In this document: piece after piece, positions 1 through 7,294 of the stretch | Numbering within the stretch: position 1 is the first letter of the stretch | Layout: every line of letters begins with the position of its first letter | From: an uncultured Bacillus sp. | GTDB taxonomy: Bacteria; Bacillota; Bacilli; Bacillales_B; DSM-18226 | Reading direction: 5' to 3' | Assembly (NCBI RefSeq): GCF_946478885.1 | Contig: NZ_CAMLDX010000086.1 | Span: forward strand, 1-14,836 | Length of the DNA stretch: 14,836 nt | Notes under the pieces: model-generated | Told to the model about the DNA's origin: nothing | The model's database searches: none | Seen by the model: the letters and a program-made list of their open reading frames with translations, nothing else | Made by a program: the position numbers and the translations under genes

Positions 1-3
1 CGC

Positions 4-1026
4 TCAGCTTTTTAATTTGACCTTTTGCTCTGTTTTGGTAACATCTAATATTTCTAGAAGAAATACAAATATCGGAATCCCTATAATAAGCCCCCACACC
101 CCGAAGAAGTGTTCTGAGAATATCAGGACGATAAACGTATAAAAAATCGGTAAATTAGTCTTGGAACTCATCAGTTTTGGATTAAGAATATAAGCTTCAA
201 TCCCATGAATAACAGCCACGGTTATTAATACATACACGACTTGAATAAAACCGCCGATACTGTAGCCAATTAAGCTGAGCGGAAAAAGGGAAATAATCAC
301 TCCTGCAACCGGAATCAAGCCTAGGAAAAATATCATCATGCCCAGGCCAAATATTTGCGGAAATCCCATAATCGAAAGTGCAATAACAGAAAGGAGACTG
401 TTAACAATTGCAATAATAAATTGTGCTTCGATGACTTTTCCAAATGTCCGGACAAACTTGCCTGCGAAAAATTCAATTTCATTATAAAAGTCGGCCAGTT
501 TACTATCTTTAAATTGCCGTGTAAATTTGATAAGCCTAGGTTTCTCCAGCAAGAAGAACAGACTGAGAAGAAGAGCAAGCAACATCTGTAGAGCAAATTG
601 GCTGAAATTCGTAAAATACTTCATAACAAAAGTCAATCCCTGCTCCAAATACTGAGTAATTTGATTTTTTTCCAGCAGACTGACCAAATAATTAATCAGA
701 ATGTTATCCTGCGGCTGCCGATAGAAGGCGGTAACTTGTTTGACCAGTTCCGTTATTTCAACGACGATGATGGGTAAATATTTCACGATCCCATACGACA
801 AAAATCCTACAATCGCCATATAGGAGATAATAACCGTTAACTTTCGATTAATATGCAGCTTTTTGTATACAAGATTTACAAGCGAATTGATTAGAAAAGT
901 GAAAATAAACGTCAGCAGAATAAAGTTAATCATACTTCTCATACTGTATATGACAAGAGCGATAAGAACAAAGATGACGAATCGCTTAAATCCTTTATTC
1001 TGAAGTATTTTTGTAAGTTCTTCCAT
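4..1026 (-). CDS. AI-2E family (UPF0118) membrane transporter
   Basis: This encodes a polytopic membrane protein of about 340 residues from the AI-2E/UPF0118 exporter-like family, which in Bacillus has several paralogues (YtvI, YueF, YrrI and YdbI type). An N-terminal hydrophobic pair follows the basic start. A long helical soluble stretch sits in the middle, and the C-terminal half is strongly hydrophobic with glycine- and proline-rich turns (for example GLGMMIFFLGLIPVAGVIIS and GVWGLIIGIPIFVFLLEIL), as expected for this family. I chose the ATG at 1024-1026 (MEELTKIL) because AAAAGGGG lies just upstream. The in-frame ATG at 1069-1071 has only AT-rich DNA before it. It is transcribed divergently from the CNNM/CorC gene and ends at the left edge of the window. 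The substrate cannot be told from sequence: family members are linked variously to AI-2 release, Na+/H+ exchange and sporulation. I saw only a weak candidate promoter (-10 TATACT at 1097-1102, minus strand). Confidence 0.88.
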   Translation of the reverse strand: MEELTKILQNKGFKRFVIFVLIALVIYSMRSMINFILLTFIFTFLINSLVNLVYKKLHINRKLTVIISYMAIVGFLSYGIVKYLPIIVVEITELVKQVTAFYRQPQDNILINYLVSLLEKNQITQYLEQGLTFVMKYFTNFSQFALQMLLALLLSLFFLLEKPRLIKFTRQFKDSKLADFYNEIEFFAGKFVRTFGKVIEAQFIIAIVNSLLSVIALSIMGFPQIFGLGMMIFFLGLIPVAGVIISLFPLSLIGYSIGGFIQVVYVLITVAVIHGIEAYILNPKLMSSKTNLPIFYTFIVLIFSEHFFGVWGLIIGIPIFVFLLEILDVTKTEQKVKLKS

Positions 1027-1139
1027 GATCCGGACCCCTTTTTCTCTATTGGAAAACACCTTTTGATACATTTATTTTATCTAATTTTATTGAATCAGTA
1101 TAGGGAAATTCACGTTTCTTTTACACCTGCCCCAGGGAA

Positions 1140-1168
1140 ATTACAACTTTATTCCAGTATGTTATAAT
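1140..1168 (+). promoter_or_regulatory. Candidate sigma-A promoter, extended -10, for the CNNM/CorC gene
   Basis: A perfect TATAAT at 1163-1168 is preceded by TGT, giving an extended -10 (TGnTATAAT). A modest -35 candidate, ATTACA, lies 17 bases upstream at 1140-1145. The inverted repeat ATGAC-N6-GTCAT at 1171-1186 covers the expected transcription start. It is the only good sigma-A match in this gap reading toward the CNNM/CorC gene. Confidence 0.55.
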
Positions 1169-1203
1169 GTATGACAAATGCGTCATTTTATGTAAAAAGG
1201 ACT

Positions 1204-1209
1204 AGGAGG
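1204..1209 (+). promoter_or_regulatory. Displaced Shine-Dalgarno site of the CNNM/CorC gene
   Basis: A full AGGAGG lies here, but the CNNM/CorC start codon (TTG 1344) is about 134 bases downstream. The nearest ATG (1213) is only three bases away and reads a four-codon frame (M-E-L-S-stop). The intervening DNA is nearly all hairpin repeat. If the repeat were removed from about 1218 to 1343, AGGAGG would sit eight bases from the TTG, which is ideal. I infer that this was the gene's ribosome site before the repeat arrived. Confidence 0.55.
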
Positions 1210-1212
1210 TGT

Positions 1213-1340
1213 ATGGAGCTGTCCTAAATACAATGTTGTCTGGTACCGCAAAACAGTATCTCATATCACTGCATACATTTTTGCACAAAATATCGGTACA
1301 TTGCGGTGGTTGTCTGACACCTTATGGGATAGCCCCACCA
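1213..1340. repeat. Hairpin repeat, copy A
   Basis: The outer arms TGGAGCTGTCCTA (1214-1226) and TGGGATAGCCCCA (1325-1337) pair with one mismatch plus two G-U pairs. An inner arm ACCGCAA pairs with TTGCGGT at 1301-1307. The right arm read on the minus strand (CTATCCCATAAGGTGTCAG) closely matches the left arms of copies B and C. The core also matches: GCAAAACAG at 1249-1257 as in copy B, and on the minus strand an ATGCA...GTGATA...GATAC...TTTTG series as in copy C. The repeat is probably a miniature mobile or REP-like element. No transposase is present in the window. Confidence 0.7.
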
Positions 1341-1343
1341 TAA

Positions 1344-2657
1344 TTGATCATAATCAATTTGATATTAGTGGCAATCTTAATTGCATTAACTGCTTTTTTT
1401 GTAGCTACAGAATTTGCCATTGTTAAAGTAAGAAGTTCACGTATAAATCAATTAATCGAAGAAAATAAGCCTGGTGCTAAGTCGGCGAAGAATGTCATTA
1501 CACATTTAGATGATTACCTCTCCGCCTGTCAGCTGGGGATTACGATTACAGCATTAGGTTTAGGGTGGCTTGGAGAACCCACTGTCGAACGGATTCTACA
1601 TCCGTTGTTTCTCTCTCTCAATATTCACGAACAGCTTGCCAGTCTCCTGTCTTTTTTAATTGCCTTTAGTATGATTACATTTATTCATGTAGTGATTGGA
1701 GAGCTTGCCCCCAAAACCGTTGCGATTCAAAAAGCGGAGGAAATTACGTTGTCTTTTTCAAGGCCTTTGATTTTGTTTCATAAAGTTCTATTCCCATTCA
1801 TTTGGTTACTGAATGGCTCAGCAAGACTTCTCTCAGGATTATTCGGCTTGAAGCCTGTCTCTGAAGGCGAGTTGGCCCTCTCCGAAGAAGAACTTCGCAT
1901 TGTTATGTCTGAAAGCTACAAAAGCGGTGAAATTAATAAATCTGAGCTTACATACGTAAACAATATATTTGAATTCGATAACCGGATCGCAAAGGAAATA
2001 ATGGTACCGCGAACCGAGATGGTTACTCTTCCTGTCGATATTTCCTTCAAAGAAGTACTCGACATAATCAAAGAAGAAAGATATACTCGTTATCCGGTTA
2101 TCAACGGAGATAAGGATAATATAGAAGGAATCATTAATATCAAAGAGATTCTGACCGCATCGATCAATCATGCTGCCATTAAACCAGATAGCTCGATTGC
2201 GTCGTTTATTAAACCAGTCATCCGCGTTATTGAAACCATTCCTATTCATGATCTCTTGCTAAAAATGCAAAAAGAACGCTCTCATATAGCAATCTTACAT
2301 GATGAATACGGTGGAACCGCCGGTTTAGTAACCGTTGAGGATATCATTGAAGAAATTGTCGGAGAAATTCGCGATGAGTTTGACACAGACGAGGTTGCAG
2401 ATATTCGTAAGCTCGGGGATAATCATTACATCATCAGCGGGAAGGTTTTAATGGAAGATATTAATGATCTGTTTGGCACGACATTGATGGAGGAAGAAAT
2501 CGATACCTTCGGCGGATGGATTTTATCGCAAAATTATAATGTAAAATTAGGCGATCAATTTAATGCCGAGGGGTATACATTTACTGTGAAAGACATGGAA
2601 GGGCATCATATCCTGTATATTGAAGCGAAAAAAGATAAAAAACAAGAAGTTCCTTAA
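1344..2657 (+). CDS. CNNM/CorC (hemolysin) family membrane protein with CBS domains
   Basis: This 437-residue protein is full length for the DUF21-CBS-CorC_HlyC family (Bacillus MpfA/YhdP, YhdT, YrkA and YqhB). These are membrane proteins implicated in Mg2+ (or Co2+) efflux and tolerance. The DUF21/CNNM transmembrane domain covers about residues 1-200, with the conserved GELAPKT at 119-125. A CBS pair covers about 216-342: VPRTEM opens the first CBS, and [23 protein letters not shown] closes the second. The CorC_HlyC transporter-associated domain covers about 355-432 ([11 protein letters not shown]). The start is odd. The N-terminal sequence [23 protein letters not shown] is what I expect from family members, so TTG at 1344 appears to be the true start, yet no ribosome site lies next to it. 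A stop TAA directly precedes it, and AGGAGG lies about 130 bases upstream beyond a hairpin repeat. A terminator follows the gene. Which paralogue it is cannot be settled by eye. Confidence 0.9.
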   Translation: MIIINLILVAILIALTAFFVATEFAIVKVRSSRINQLIEENKPGAKSAKNVITHLDDYLSACQLGITITALGLGWLGEPTVERILHPLFLSLNIHEQLASLLSFLIAFSMITFIHVVIGELAPKTVAIQKAEEITLSFSRPLILFHKVLFPFIWLLNGSARLLSGLFGLKPVSEGELALSEEELRIVMSESYKSGEINKSELTYVNNIFEFDNRIAKEIMVPRTEMVTLPVDISFKEVLDIIKEERYTRYPVINGDKDNIEGIINIKEILTASINHAAIKPDSSIASFIKPVIRVIETIPIHDLLLKMQKERSHIAILHDEYGGTAGLVTVEDIIEEIVGEIRDEFDTDEVADIRKLGDNHYIISGKVLMEDINDLFGTTLMEEEIDTFGGWILSQNYNVKLGDQFNAEGYTFTVKDMEGHHILYIEAKKDKKQEVP

Positions 2658-2664
2658 AAGTTAA

Positions 2665-2733
2665 GGCTGTCCCATAAGGTGTCAGGCACTGCAAAACAGA
2701 TACTACATACTGTCGTGCAGTGCCTGACCCCTT
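2665..2733. repeat. Hairpin repeat, copy B
   Basis: Perfect 13-base arms GTCAGGCACTGCA (2681-2693) and TGCAGTGCCTGAC (2716-2728) are extended by AAGG/CCTT across one mismatch. The left flank GGCTGTCCCATAAGGTGTCAG matches the right arm of copy A read on the minus strand and the left arm of copy C. The 22-base loop (GCAAAACAG then ATACTACATACTG) resembles a shortened core of copy A. It starts about eight bases after the CNNM/CorC stop codon and just before a separate terminator hairpin. Confidence 0.75.
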
Positions 2734-2737
2734 TGTT

Positions 2738-2768
2738 AAAACGGTGCTGTCACCCAGCACCGTTTTTT
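2738..2768 (+). terminator. Rho-independent terminator after the CNNM/CorC gene
   Basis: A perfect 12-base-pair stem, AAAACGGTGCTG (2738-2749) with CAGCACCGTTTT (2755-2766), encloses a five-base loop. It is followed by a T-run continuous with the stem (TTTTTT 2763-2768). It terminates the rightward gene. It may also help stop the leftward spoVR transcript, although the T-run on that strand is shorter. Confidence 0.88.
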
Positions 2769-2778
2769 ATAGTGAAGA

Positions 2779-4197
2779 TTATATAAACTTCCGCTGAATA
2801 TTTTTTCCATCATATGTGAACAGGATGGCTCTTTCATCACTTACAGTTTCCATGTGAACAATTCTTCCCCAAATCTGATAAACATAAGGAAGCACCTTTT
2901 CTAGGTATCGTAAATCCAGTTCAATTCCTTCATACCAATGCTTTAAGTATAGCTCACCATTTTTCATATAATCTCCATCATTAACTGTAATATATGGAAA
3001 TCCTCCATTTACCCGTGTATTCACTAGTTGATCACGTATATTCTCCCAATTTTTATCGACAATTTTATAATCCTTGCCTTGTTTTTGAAAAAGATACATA
3101 TCCTCCCTTGTCACTAAATCCTTCGTTAAATAGTTACGCAAGAAGGAGATATCCGATTCAATTTCCCGTACTTCAAATAATTTTTCCCTTCCCGAGCCTG
3201 CTACCGCTCCTCTTCGCTTCATTTCTTCGCTTGGATTATCATACCGTTCTTCTATATCTTCAAAAATCTTTAATCCTAAATAATATGGATTAATATTTGT
3301 CCGTGATGGCTGTACCACTCCTGCATTTAACTTAGCAAACTCAAGCGCTTCAGCACTCGTTAAATCCAGCTCCCTTAAAATCCGCTGGTGCCAGTATGAT
3401 GCCCAGCCCTCATTCATGATTTTTGTTTCCAGTTGCGGCCAGAAATAGAGCATTTCTTCCCTCATCATCGTTAAAATATCTCGCTGCCAATCCTCTAATT
3501 CACGACTATATTGTTCAATAAACAATAATAAATCTTTTTCAGGATGTGGAGGGAATTTCTTCTTTTTTTCCGTTTTTTCCGCTGTTTTCGGTTTATCTCG
3601 TTCATCTAGTTCCCAAAGAATATCATACTGGGAGGCAGGTTTTGTATCTTCTTCTTCAAATTCTGTATCCTCTAAATTCCAGGCAAGTTTCGGCCTCATT
3701 AGGGAAGGATCAATATGTTCCTCTATAGCTAGAACAGCATCTAGAAACAGCTCAACCTTCTGTTTGCCATGAATGATTTCATACTGTCGGATTCTATCGG
3801 CCGTCGCTGCCATACTTTCGACCATGTCACGCTTCGTATTATGGAAGCGAATATTATTTTTGAAGAAATCACAGTGGGCCAGAACATGGGCAACAATCAG
3901 TTTATTTTGTATTAATGAATTGGAATCAAGCAGGAAAGCATAGCATGGATCAGAATTGATTACCAGCTCATATATCTTGGATAGTCCTAAATCATAGTGC
4001 AGTTTCATTTTGTGAAATTGTTTTCCAAAGCTCCAATGGGAGAACCTTGTCGGCATCCCATAGGCTCCAAATGTATAAATAATATCAGCCGGACAAATTT
4101 CATAGCGCATAGGATAAAAATCCAGTCCAAAACTGGATGCGACTTCTGTTATTTCCTCTATAGCATAATGAAGTGCTTTACGCTCAGCTTCATTCAT
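2779..4197 (-). CDS. spoVR: Stage V sporulation protein R (SpoVR)
   Basis: This 472-residue protein is close to the usual length of the SpoVR family, whose B. subtilis member is needed for proper spore cortex formation and is made in the mother cell under sigma-E. Its biochemical activity is unknown. Family features include the [33 protein letters not shown] region near the start, [23 protein letters not shown] at the centre, and the C-terminal region with [13 protein letters not shown] and LYLKHWYEG. The middle (about residues 180-220) is charged and low in complexity. I chose the ATG at 4195-4197 (MNEAERKAL), because GGGGGAG lies six bases before it. The ATG at 4213-4215 would place that ribosome site inside the gene. 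A sigma-E-like promoter lies just upstream at 4229-4257. It is convergent with the CNNM/CorC gene and divergent from yhdB. In many bacteria spoVR sits beside prkA and yhbH; here yhbH lies 9.6 kb away. Confidence 0.96.
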   Translation of the reverse strand: MNEAERKALHYAIEEITEVASSFGLDFYPMRYEICPADIIYTFGAYGMPTRFSHWSFGKQFHKMKLHYDLGLSKIYELVINSDPCYAFLLDSNSLIQNKLIVAHVLAHCDFFKNNIRFHNTKRDMVESMAATADRIRQYEIIHGKQKVELFLDAVLAIEEHIDPSLMRPKLAWNLEDTEFEEEDTKPASQYDILWELDERDKPKTAEKTEKKKKFPPHPEKDLLLFIEQYSRELEDWQRDILTMMREEMLYFWPQLETKIMNEGWASYWHQRILRELDLTSAEALEFAKLNAGVVQPSRTNINPYYLGLKIFEDIEERYDNPSEEMKRRGAVAGSGREKLFEVREIESDISFLRNYLTKDLVTREDMYLFQKQGKDYKIVDKNWENIRDQLVNTRVNGGFPYITVNDGDYMKNGELYLKHWYEGIELDLRYLEKVLPYVYQIWGRIVHMETVSDERAILFTYDGKNIQRKFI

Positions 4198-4228
4198 CCT
4201 TGTCTCCCCCTTCATTTCCTCATATCAC

Positions 4229-4257
4229 AATGTATGAAGAAATCGGTAGAAACATGA
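4229..4257 (-). promoter_or_regulatory. Sigma-E-like promoter of spoVR
   Basis: On the minus strand a TCATGTT (4251-4257) is followed after 14 bases by CATACATT (4229-4236). The second element fits the sigma-E -10 consensus CATACANT exactly. The first is one base off the common -35 form TCATATT. The expected transcript would begin about 25 bases before the spoVR ATG, leaving room only for the ribosome site. Mother-cell sigma-E control of spoVR is established in B. subtilis. Confidence 0.7.
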
Positions 4258-4449
4258 ATCTTAACTGTCCTTTCCGCTAAAAGATACACTGTTTTCATAC
4301 AGTTTGCTGCAAGTCCTCTGCATTTATTATTAGCCAATCCGTTTCATAAATCATGCTGATTGTACATGGAAATATTTAAAATGGCACATTACAAATAGTC
4401 CAACATTTACACTGCAATATTTTTTTCTTCCCGCTCAAACTAATATCAA

Positions 4450-4465
4450 CTCCTTAGAAAAGGAG
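4450..4465 (+). promoter_or_regulatory. Hairpin overlapping the yhdB ribosome-binding site
   Basis: CTCCTT (4450-4455) and AAGGAG (4460-4465) form a perfect six-base-pair stem with an AGAA loop. The right arm is the strong ribosome site of yhdB. A second, weaker site, GAAAGG, lies free between this hairpin and the ATG at 4479. Folding could reduce yhdB translation; this is inference from sequence. Confidence 0.5.
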
Positions 4466-4478
4466 GAGAAAGGATAAG

Positions 4479-4736
4479 ATGACGAAAGTTGATTATGATC
4501 GGGCTTTGTACTACACCTACCGTTCAGAATGGGATAACTTATTAATTCTGATGGTTCGAACCAGCGATAACTTTTTAGCCAAAAAAATTGAGCATTTTCT
4601 GCATGCCTATAACTTTGAGAAGGATTACTCCATTGTCGAGAAAAATTTATATTCCCTACTCCGATACATCGACCATGCCAACGATCAATTAGCCTACACA
4701 ATGGATGAAAAACAGCCGCTTTATGTTTTACAGTAA
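4479..4736 (+). CDS. yhdB: YhdB-like small protein
   Basis: This 85-residue soluble protein resembles B. subtilis YhdB, whose function I do not know. The similarity I recognise is the run YDRALYYTYRSEWDNLLILMVRTSDNFLAKKIEHFLHAYNFEKDY, followed by an EKNLYSLLRYIDHA helix. It is predicted to be mostly helical, with many aromatic residues and no signal peptide, membrane segment or cysteine. The ATG follows AAGGAGGAG (part of a small hairpin) and GAAAGG. It is a single-gene unit that ends at a bidirectional terminator facing pgcA. In B. subtilis, yhdB also lies in the same chromosomal neighbourhood as pgcA and spoVR, which supports the assignment. I found no convincing promoter in the 280 bases upstream. 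Confidence 0.8.
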   Translation: MTKVDYDRALYYTYRSEWDNLLILMVRTSDNFLAKKIEHFLHAYNFEKDYSIVEKNLYSLLRYIDHANDQLAYTMDEKQPLYVLQ

Positions 4737-4761
4737 CAAAAAAGAGAATACCACCAATGAC

Positions 4762-4794
4762 AAAACACGGTTCCAGGCTGGAACCGTGTTTTAT
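4762..4794. terminator. Bidirectional terminator between yhdB and pgcA
   Basis: A perfect 13-base-pair stem, AAAACACGGTTCC (4762-4774) with GGAACCGTGTTTT (4780-4792), closes a five-base loop. A or T tracts at each foot allow termination of both convergent transcripts. It is 25 bases after the yhdB stop codon and about 35 bases from the pgcA stop codon. Confidence 0.88.
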
Positions 4795-4826
4795 AGATCG
4801 ATGATCTTACATTGCCATGGACAGCA

Positions 4827-6572
4827 TTATGATTTTGCTAAACGGGTCATTTTATCATTCACTAAATTCATTAACTGCTGTTCAATATGGGTTAGTTTTC
4901 CTTTGCTTTCATCCAGACTACCACTATTGACACTGAAATAGAATTTCACCTTTGGTTCTGTTCCTGACGGTCTTAAGCATATCCAGGAACCATCCTCCAA
5001 ATAATATTTCAGAACATTTGATCTTGGTAATAATATCGCTTGAACTGTACCATCTGCATCTGTCCGCTTACTGGTTAAATAATCTTCCACAGCCTTTACC
5101 TTTAATCCGCCAATCTCCTTAAGCGGGTTCTCCCTGAAGGATGCAAGGGTTTTTTGAATCAGCTCTGCGCCGTCCTTTCCTTTTAATGTTAAAGAACGAA
5201 GTCCTTCGAGAAAATAACCGTATTGTTTATAAATTTCCATTAATGCATCATAAAGACTCATTCCTTTTTTCTTATAAAAGGCACTAACTTCCGTTCCCAT
5301 TAATGCGGCCTGTACTGCGTCTTTATCGCGGACAAAATCACCAATTAAATAACCATAGCTTTCTTCATATCCGAATAGAAATTTATATTCACCTGTATTT
5401 TCAAATTCTTTAATTTTTTCACCTATAAATTTAAATCCTGTTAAAACATCTATTGTGTGAACATTGAAAGAATCAGCAATTTTCCGACCCAATTCGCTTG
5501 TTACAATTGTTTTTAACATAACACCATTTCTTGGCAATGTTCCCTTAGCCTGCTTTTGCGATAAAATATAATGAAGCAGAATCGCACCGGTTTGGTTGCC
5601 GGTTAAAACAACATACTCTCCCTCGTTATTTTTAACAGCAATTCCTAGACGATCCGCATCGGGATCTGTTGCAATCAGAAGATCAGCACCCAGCCTGCTT
5701 CCCTCCTTCATTGCTAATGCAAAGGCTGCAGCCTCCTCAGGATTCGGGCTTTTAACGGTAGAAAACTCCGGATCAGGAAGCTCTTGTTCTTCTACCACTG
5801 TGACATAACGGTATTTTAATGCCTTTAACCCATTCCGAACGGGTATATTGCCTGTACCATGCAAAGGGGTATAGACAACCTTTACATCCACTTCATCTGC
5901 TAATGTCGGATTTTCTGAAATGGTCATTAACTTTTCTATGTAAGCCTGGTCAACTTCCGGACCGATTATTTTAATTAATCCTTTTTCTTTCAATACCTCT
6001 TCACTCTCGACAACAATAAGCAATTCATTTTCAATTTCATTTACTTCTTTTATGATCACATCCGCTGCCTCAGGAGGCAGTTGACCGCCGTCAGCTCCGT
6101 ATACTTTATAGCCGTTATACTCAGGAGGATTGTGGCTTGCTGTAATCACAATGCCGGAAAATGCCTGTAAGTATCGTACCGCAAAAGAAAGCTCAGGTGT
6201 AGGACGTAATGAATCAAACACATAGGTTTGAATTCCATTTGTTGCTAATGTTTTTGCCGCTTCCATGGCAAATTCGGGAGAAAAATGACGGGAATCATAA
6301 GCAATGACTACTCCTCGTTTTTCAGCCTCCAGACCATTACTGTTAATATAAGCAGCGAGACCTGCAGATGCTTTTCGAACTGTGTATAAATTCATCCTAT
6401 TCGTTCCGGCGCCCATTTCCCCGCGCATCCCGCCTGTTCCAAATTCCAAGTCTTTATAAAAAGCTTCTTCGAGGCTTTTTTCATTAGAGGAGATTTTGTT
6501 TAATTGATCCTTTACTATTGAATCTAATAATTCATACTGCAGCCATCTGTCTGCCTTTTTTCTCCAACTCAT
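4827..6572 (-). CDS. pgcA: Phosphoglucomutase / phosphosugar mutase
   Basis: This 581-residue cytoplasmic alpha-D-phosphohexomutase interconverts glucose-6-phosphate and glucose-1-phosphate, supplying UDP-glucose for cell-wall and glycolipid synthesis. All four catalytic motifs are intact. The phosphoserine loop [11 protein letters not shown] has the active serine near residue 146. The Mg2+ loop DPDADR is at 303-308, the sugar-binding region includes GFKFIGEK (379-386) and GYEESYGY (401-408), and the phosphate-binding loop RPSGTEP is at 534-540. Its length and motif spacing match B. subtilis PgcA (YhxB). The ATG at 6570-6572 is preceded by AGGAGG ten bases upstream. It is divergent from bdbC and convergent with yhdB. 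A possible sigma-A promoter lies at 6682-6710. Phosphomannomutase activity is also possible, as specificity in this family is not fully readable from sequence. Confidence 0.95.
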   Translation of the reverse strand: MSWRKKADRWLQYELLDSIVKDQLNKISSNEKSLEEAFYKDLEFGTGGMRGEMGAGTNRMNLYTVRKASAGLAAYINSNGLEAEKRGVVIAYDSRHFSPEFAMEAAKTLATNGIQTYVFDSLRPTPELSFAVRYLQAFSGIVITASHNPPEYNGYKVYGADGGQLPPEAADVIIKEVNEIENELLIVVESEEVLKEKGLIKIIGPEVDQAYIEKLMTISENPTLADEVDVKVVYTPLHGTGNIPVRNGLKALKYRYVTVVEEQELPDPEFSTVKSPNPEEAAAFALAMKEGSRLGADLLIATDPDADRLGIAVKNNEGEYVVLTGNQTGAILLHYILSQKQAKGTLPRNGVMLKTIVTSELGRKIADSFNVHTIDVLTGFKFIGEKIKEFENTGEYKFLFGYEESYGYLIGDFVRDKDAVQAALMGTEVSAFYKKKGMSLYDALMEIYKQYGYFLEGLRSLTLKGKDGAELIQKTLASFRENPLKEIGGLKVKAVEDYLTSKRTDADGTVQAILLPRSNVLKYYLEDGSWICLRPSGTEPKVKFYFSVNSGSLDESKGKLTHIEQQLMNLVNDKMTRLAKS

Positions 6573-6681
6573 TTATATATAACCTCCTGTACATTACACG
6601 ATCGCAAAAAAGACCGCTGGTTTGAATAAAATATTACCTTAAAATAGAAAATTATTAAAGCTTCGTCCTCTTATTGTATTA

Positions 6682-6710
6682 AAAATATAACAAATTTCCA
6701 TCGGTATCAA
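6682..6710 (-). promoter_or_regulatory. Possible sigma-A promoter of pgcA
   Basis: On the minus strand TTGATA (6705-6710) is followed after 17 bases by TATTTT (6682-6687). The -35 is good, but the -10 matches consensus at only four of six positions. It would give a leader of about 100 bases. Other AT-rich positions in this gap could serve instead. Confidence 0.35.
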
Positions 6711-6775
6711 CTGCCTGCCTATAATCATTTAGATTGTTCTATAATTGCAATCCTTATTATAATAAAAGGATATTA

Positions 6776-6804
6776 TTTACACTATTACCATCCCCGTTTA
6801 TAAT
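6776..6804 (+). promoter_or_regulatory. Sigma-A promoter of the bdbC operon
   Basis: TTTACA (6776-6781) and a perfect TATAAT (6799-6804) are separated by exactly 17 bases. Transcription would start near 6811, about 45 bases before the bdbC ATG. This is one of the clearest promoters in the window. Confidence 0.8.
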
Positions 6805-6855
6805 GCAAGTAAATGAATAACATCGTGAATGACGATATTTCAAAAGGAGCTTTAT

Positions 6856-7293
6856 ATGAAAAATATGCAAAAAGATTTACGGGATTCATTGCTTTTTACC
6901 GCATGGGCAGCATCGGTCATCGCCATGTTTGGAAGCTTGTTTTTCTCGGAAATTCGTCAATTTGAACCATGCGAACTCTGCTGGTATCAGCGAATTCTCA
7001 TGTATCCCTTGACCGTTCTTTTAGGAATAGCTGTCGTGAAAAAGGACTATAAAATCTCCATCTATTCCATGGTTTTATCGATCATTGGCGGAGGAATTTC
7101 TTTGTACCATTATTTAATACAAAAGGTTCCCTTCATCTCTGAAACAGCCCCTGCCTGCGGTAGGATTCCATGTACGGGTCAGTACATCAATTGGGTTGGT
7201 TTTATTACTATTCCTTTTTTAGCGCTAGTAGCTTTTATTACAATCTTTATTTGCAGTCTTTTGATATGGAAACGCTCTAAGGAGGAAAAATAA
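6856..7293 (+). CDS. bdbC: Disulfide-bond oxidoreductase BdbC (DsbB-like)
   Basis: This 145-residue membrane protein belongs to the DsbB/BdbC family, which passes electrons from an extracytoplasmic thiol oxidase to membrane quinone. The expected four transmembrane helices are at about residues 12-30, 45-62, 67-84 and 112-136. The quinone-proximal CELC pair is C39/C42, at the start of the second helix. The second redox pair is C101/C106, in the outer loop before the fourth helix (ACGRIPCTGQYINW). I chose ATG 6856 because AAAGGAG lies six bases before it. The in-frame ATG at 6829 lacks such a site. It is the first gene of an operon, and the next start codon follows its stop by one base, suggesting translational coupling. 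Competence, toxin or envelope-protein folding roles known for BdbC homologues cannot be told apart here. Confidence 0.93.
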   Translation: MKNMQKDLRDSLLFTAWAASVIAMFGSLFFSEIRQFEPCELCWYQRILMYPLTVLLGIAVVKKDYKISIYSMVLSIIGGGISLYHYLIQKVPFISETAPACGRIPCTGQYINWVGFITIPFLALVAFITIFICSLLIWKRSKEEK

Positions 7294-7294
7294 T

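Larger units (their letters stand above)
1027..1343. other. Divergent intergenic region, 317 bases
   Basis: This gap separates the AI-2E transporter gene from the CNNM/CorC gene. Its left part carries the likely promoter of the rightward gene (1140-1168) and a small dyad just after it. An AGGAGG ribosome site follows at 1204-1209. The rest is a hairpin repeat (about 1213-1340) that ends a few bases before the TTG start. No other gene is evident. The only extra open frame is a 44-codon stretch, GTG 1209 to TAA 1341-1343, described as a finding. Confidence 0.8.

Noticed and set aside
1839..2249. 136-codon open frame on the minus strand inside the CNNM/CorC gene
   Set aside because: It lies antisense within a clear family member, its translation shows no recognisable domain, and it has no suitable ribosome site. 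It is a shadow of the real gene.
4290..4305. CATACAGT as a sigma-E -10 box for yhdB
   Set aside because: One position differs from the consensus and no acceptable -35 lies about 14 bases upstream. It also sits nearly 180 bases before the ATG.
4435..4701. 88-codon minus-strand frame opposite yhdB
   Set aside because: The plus-strand yhdB has a good ribosome site and a recognisable family pattern, whereas the antisense translation has neither.
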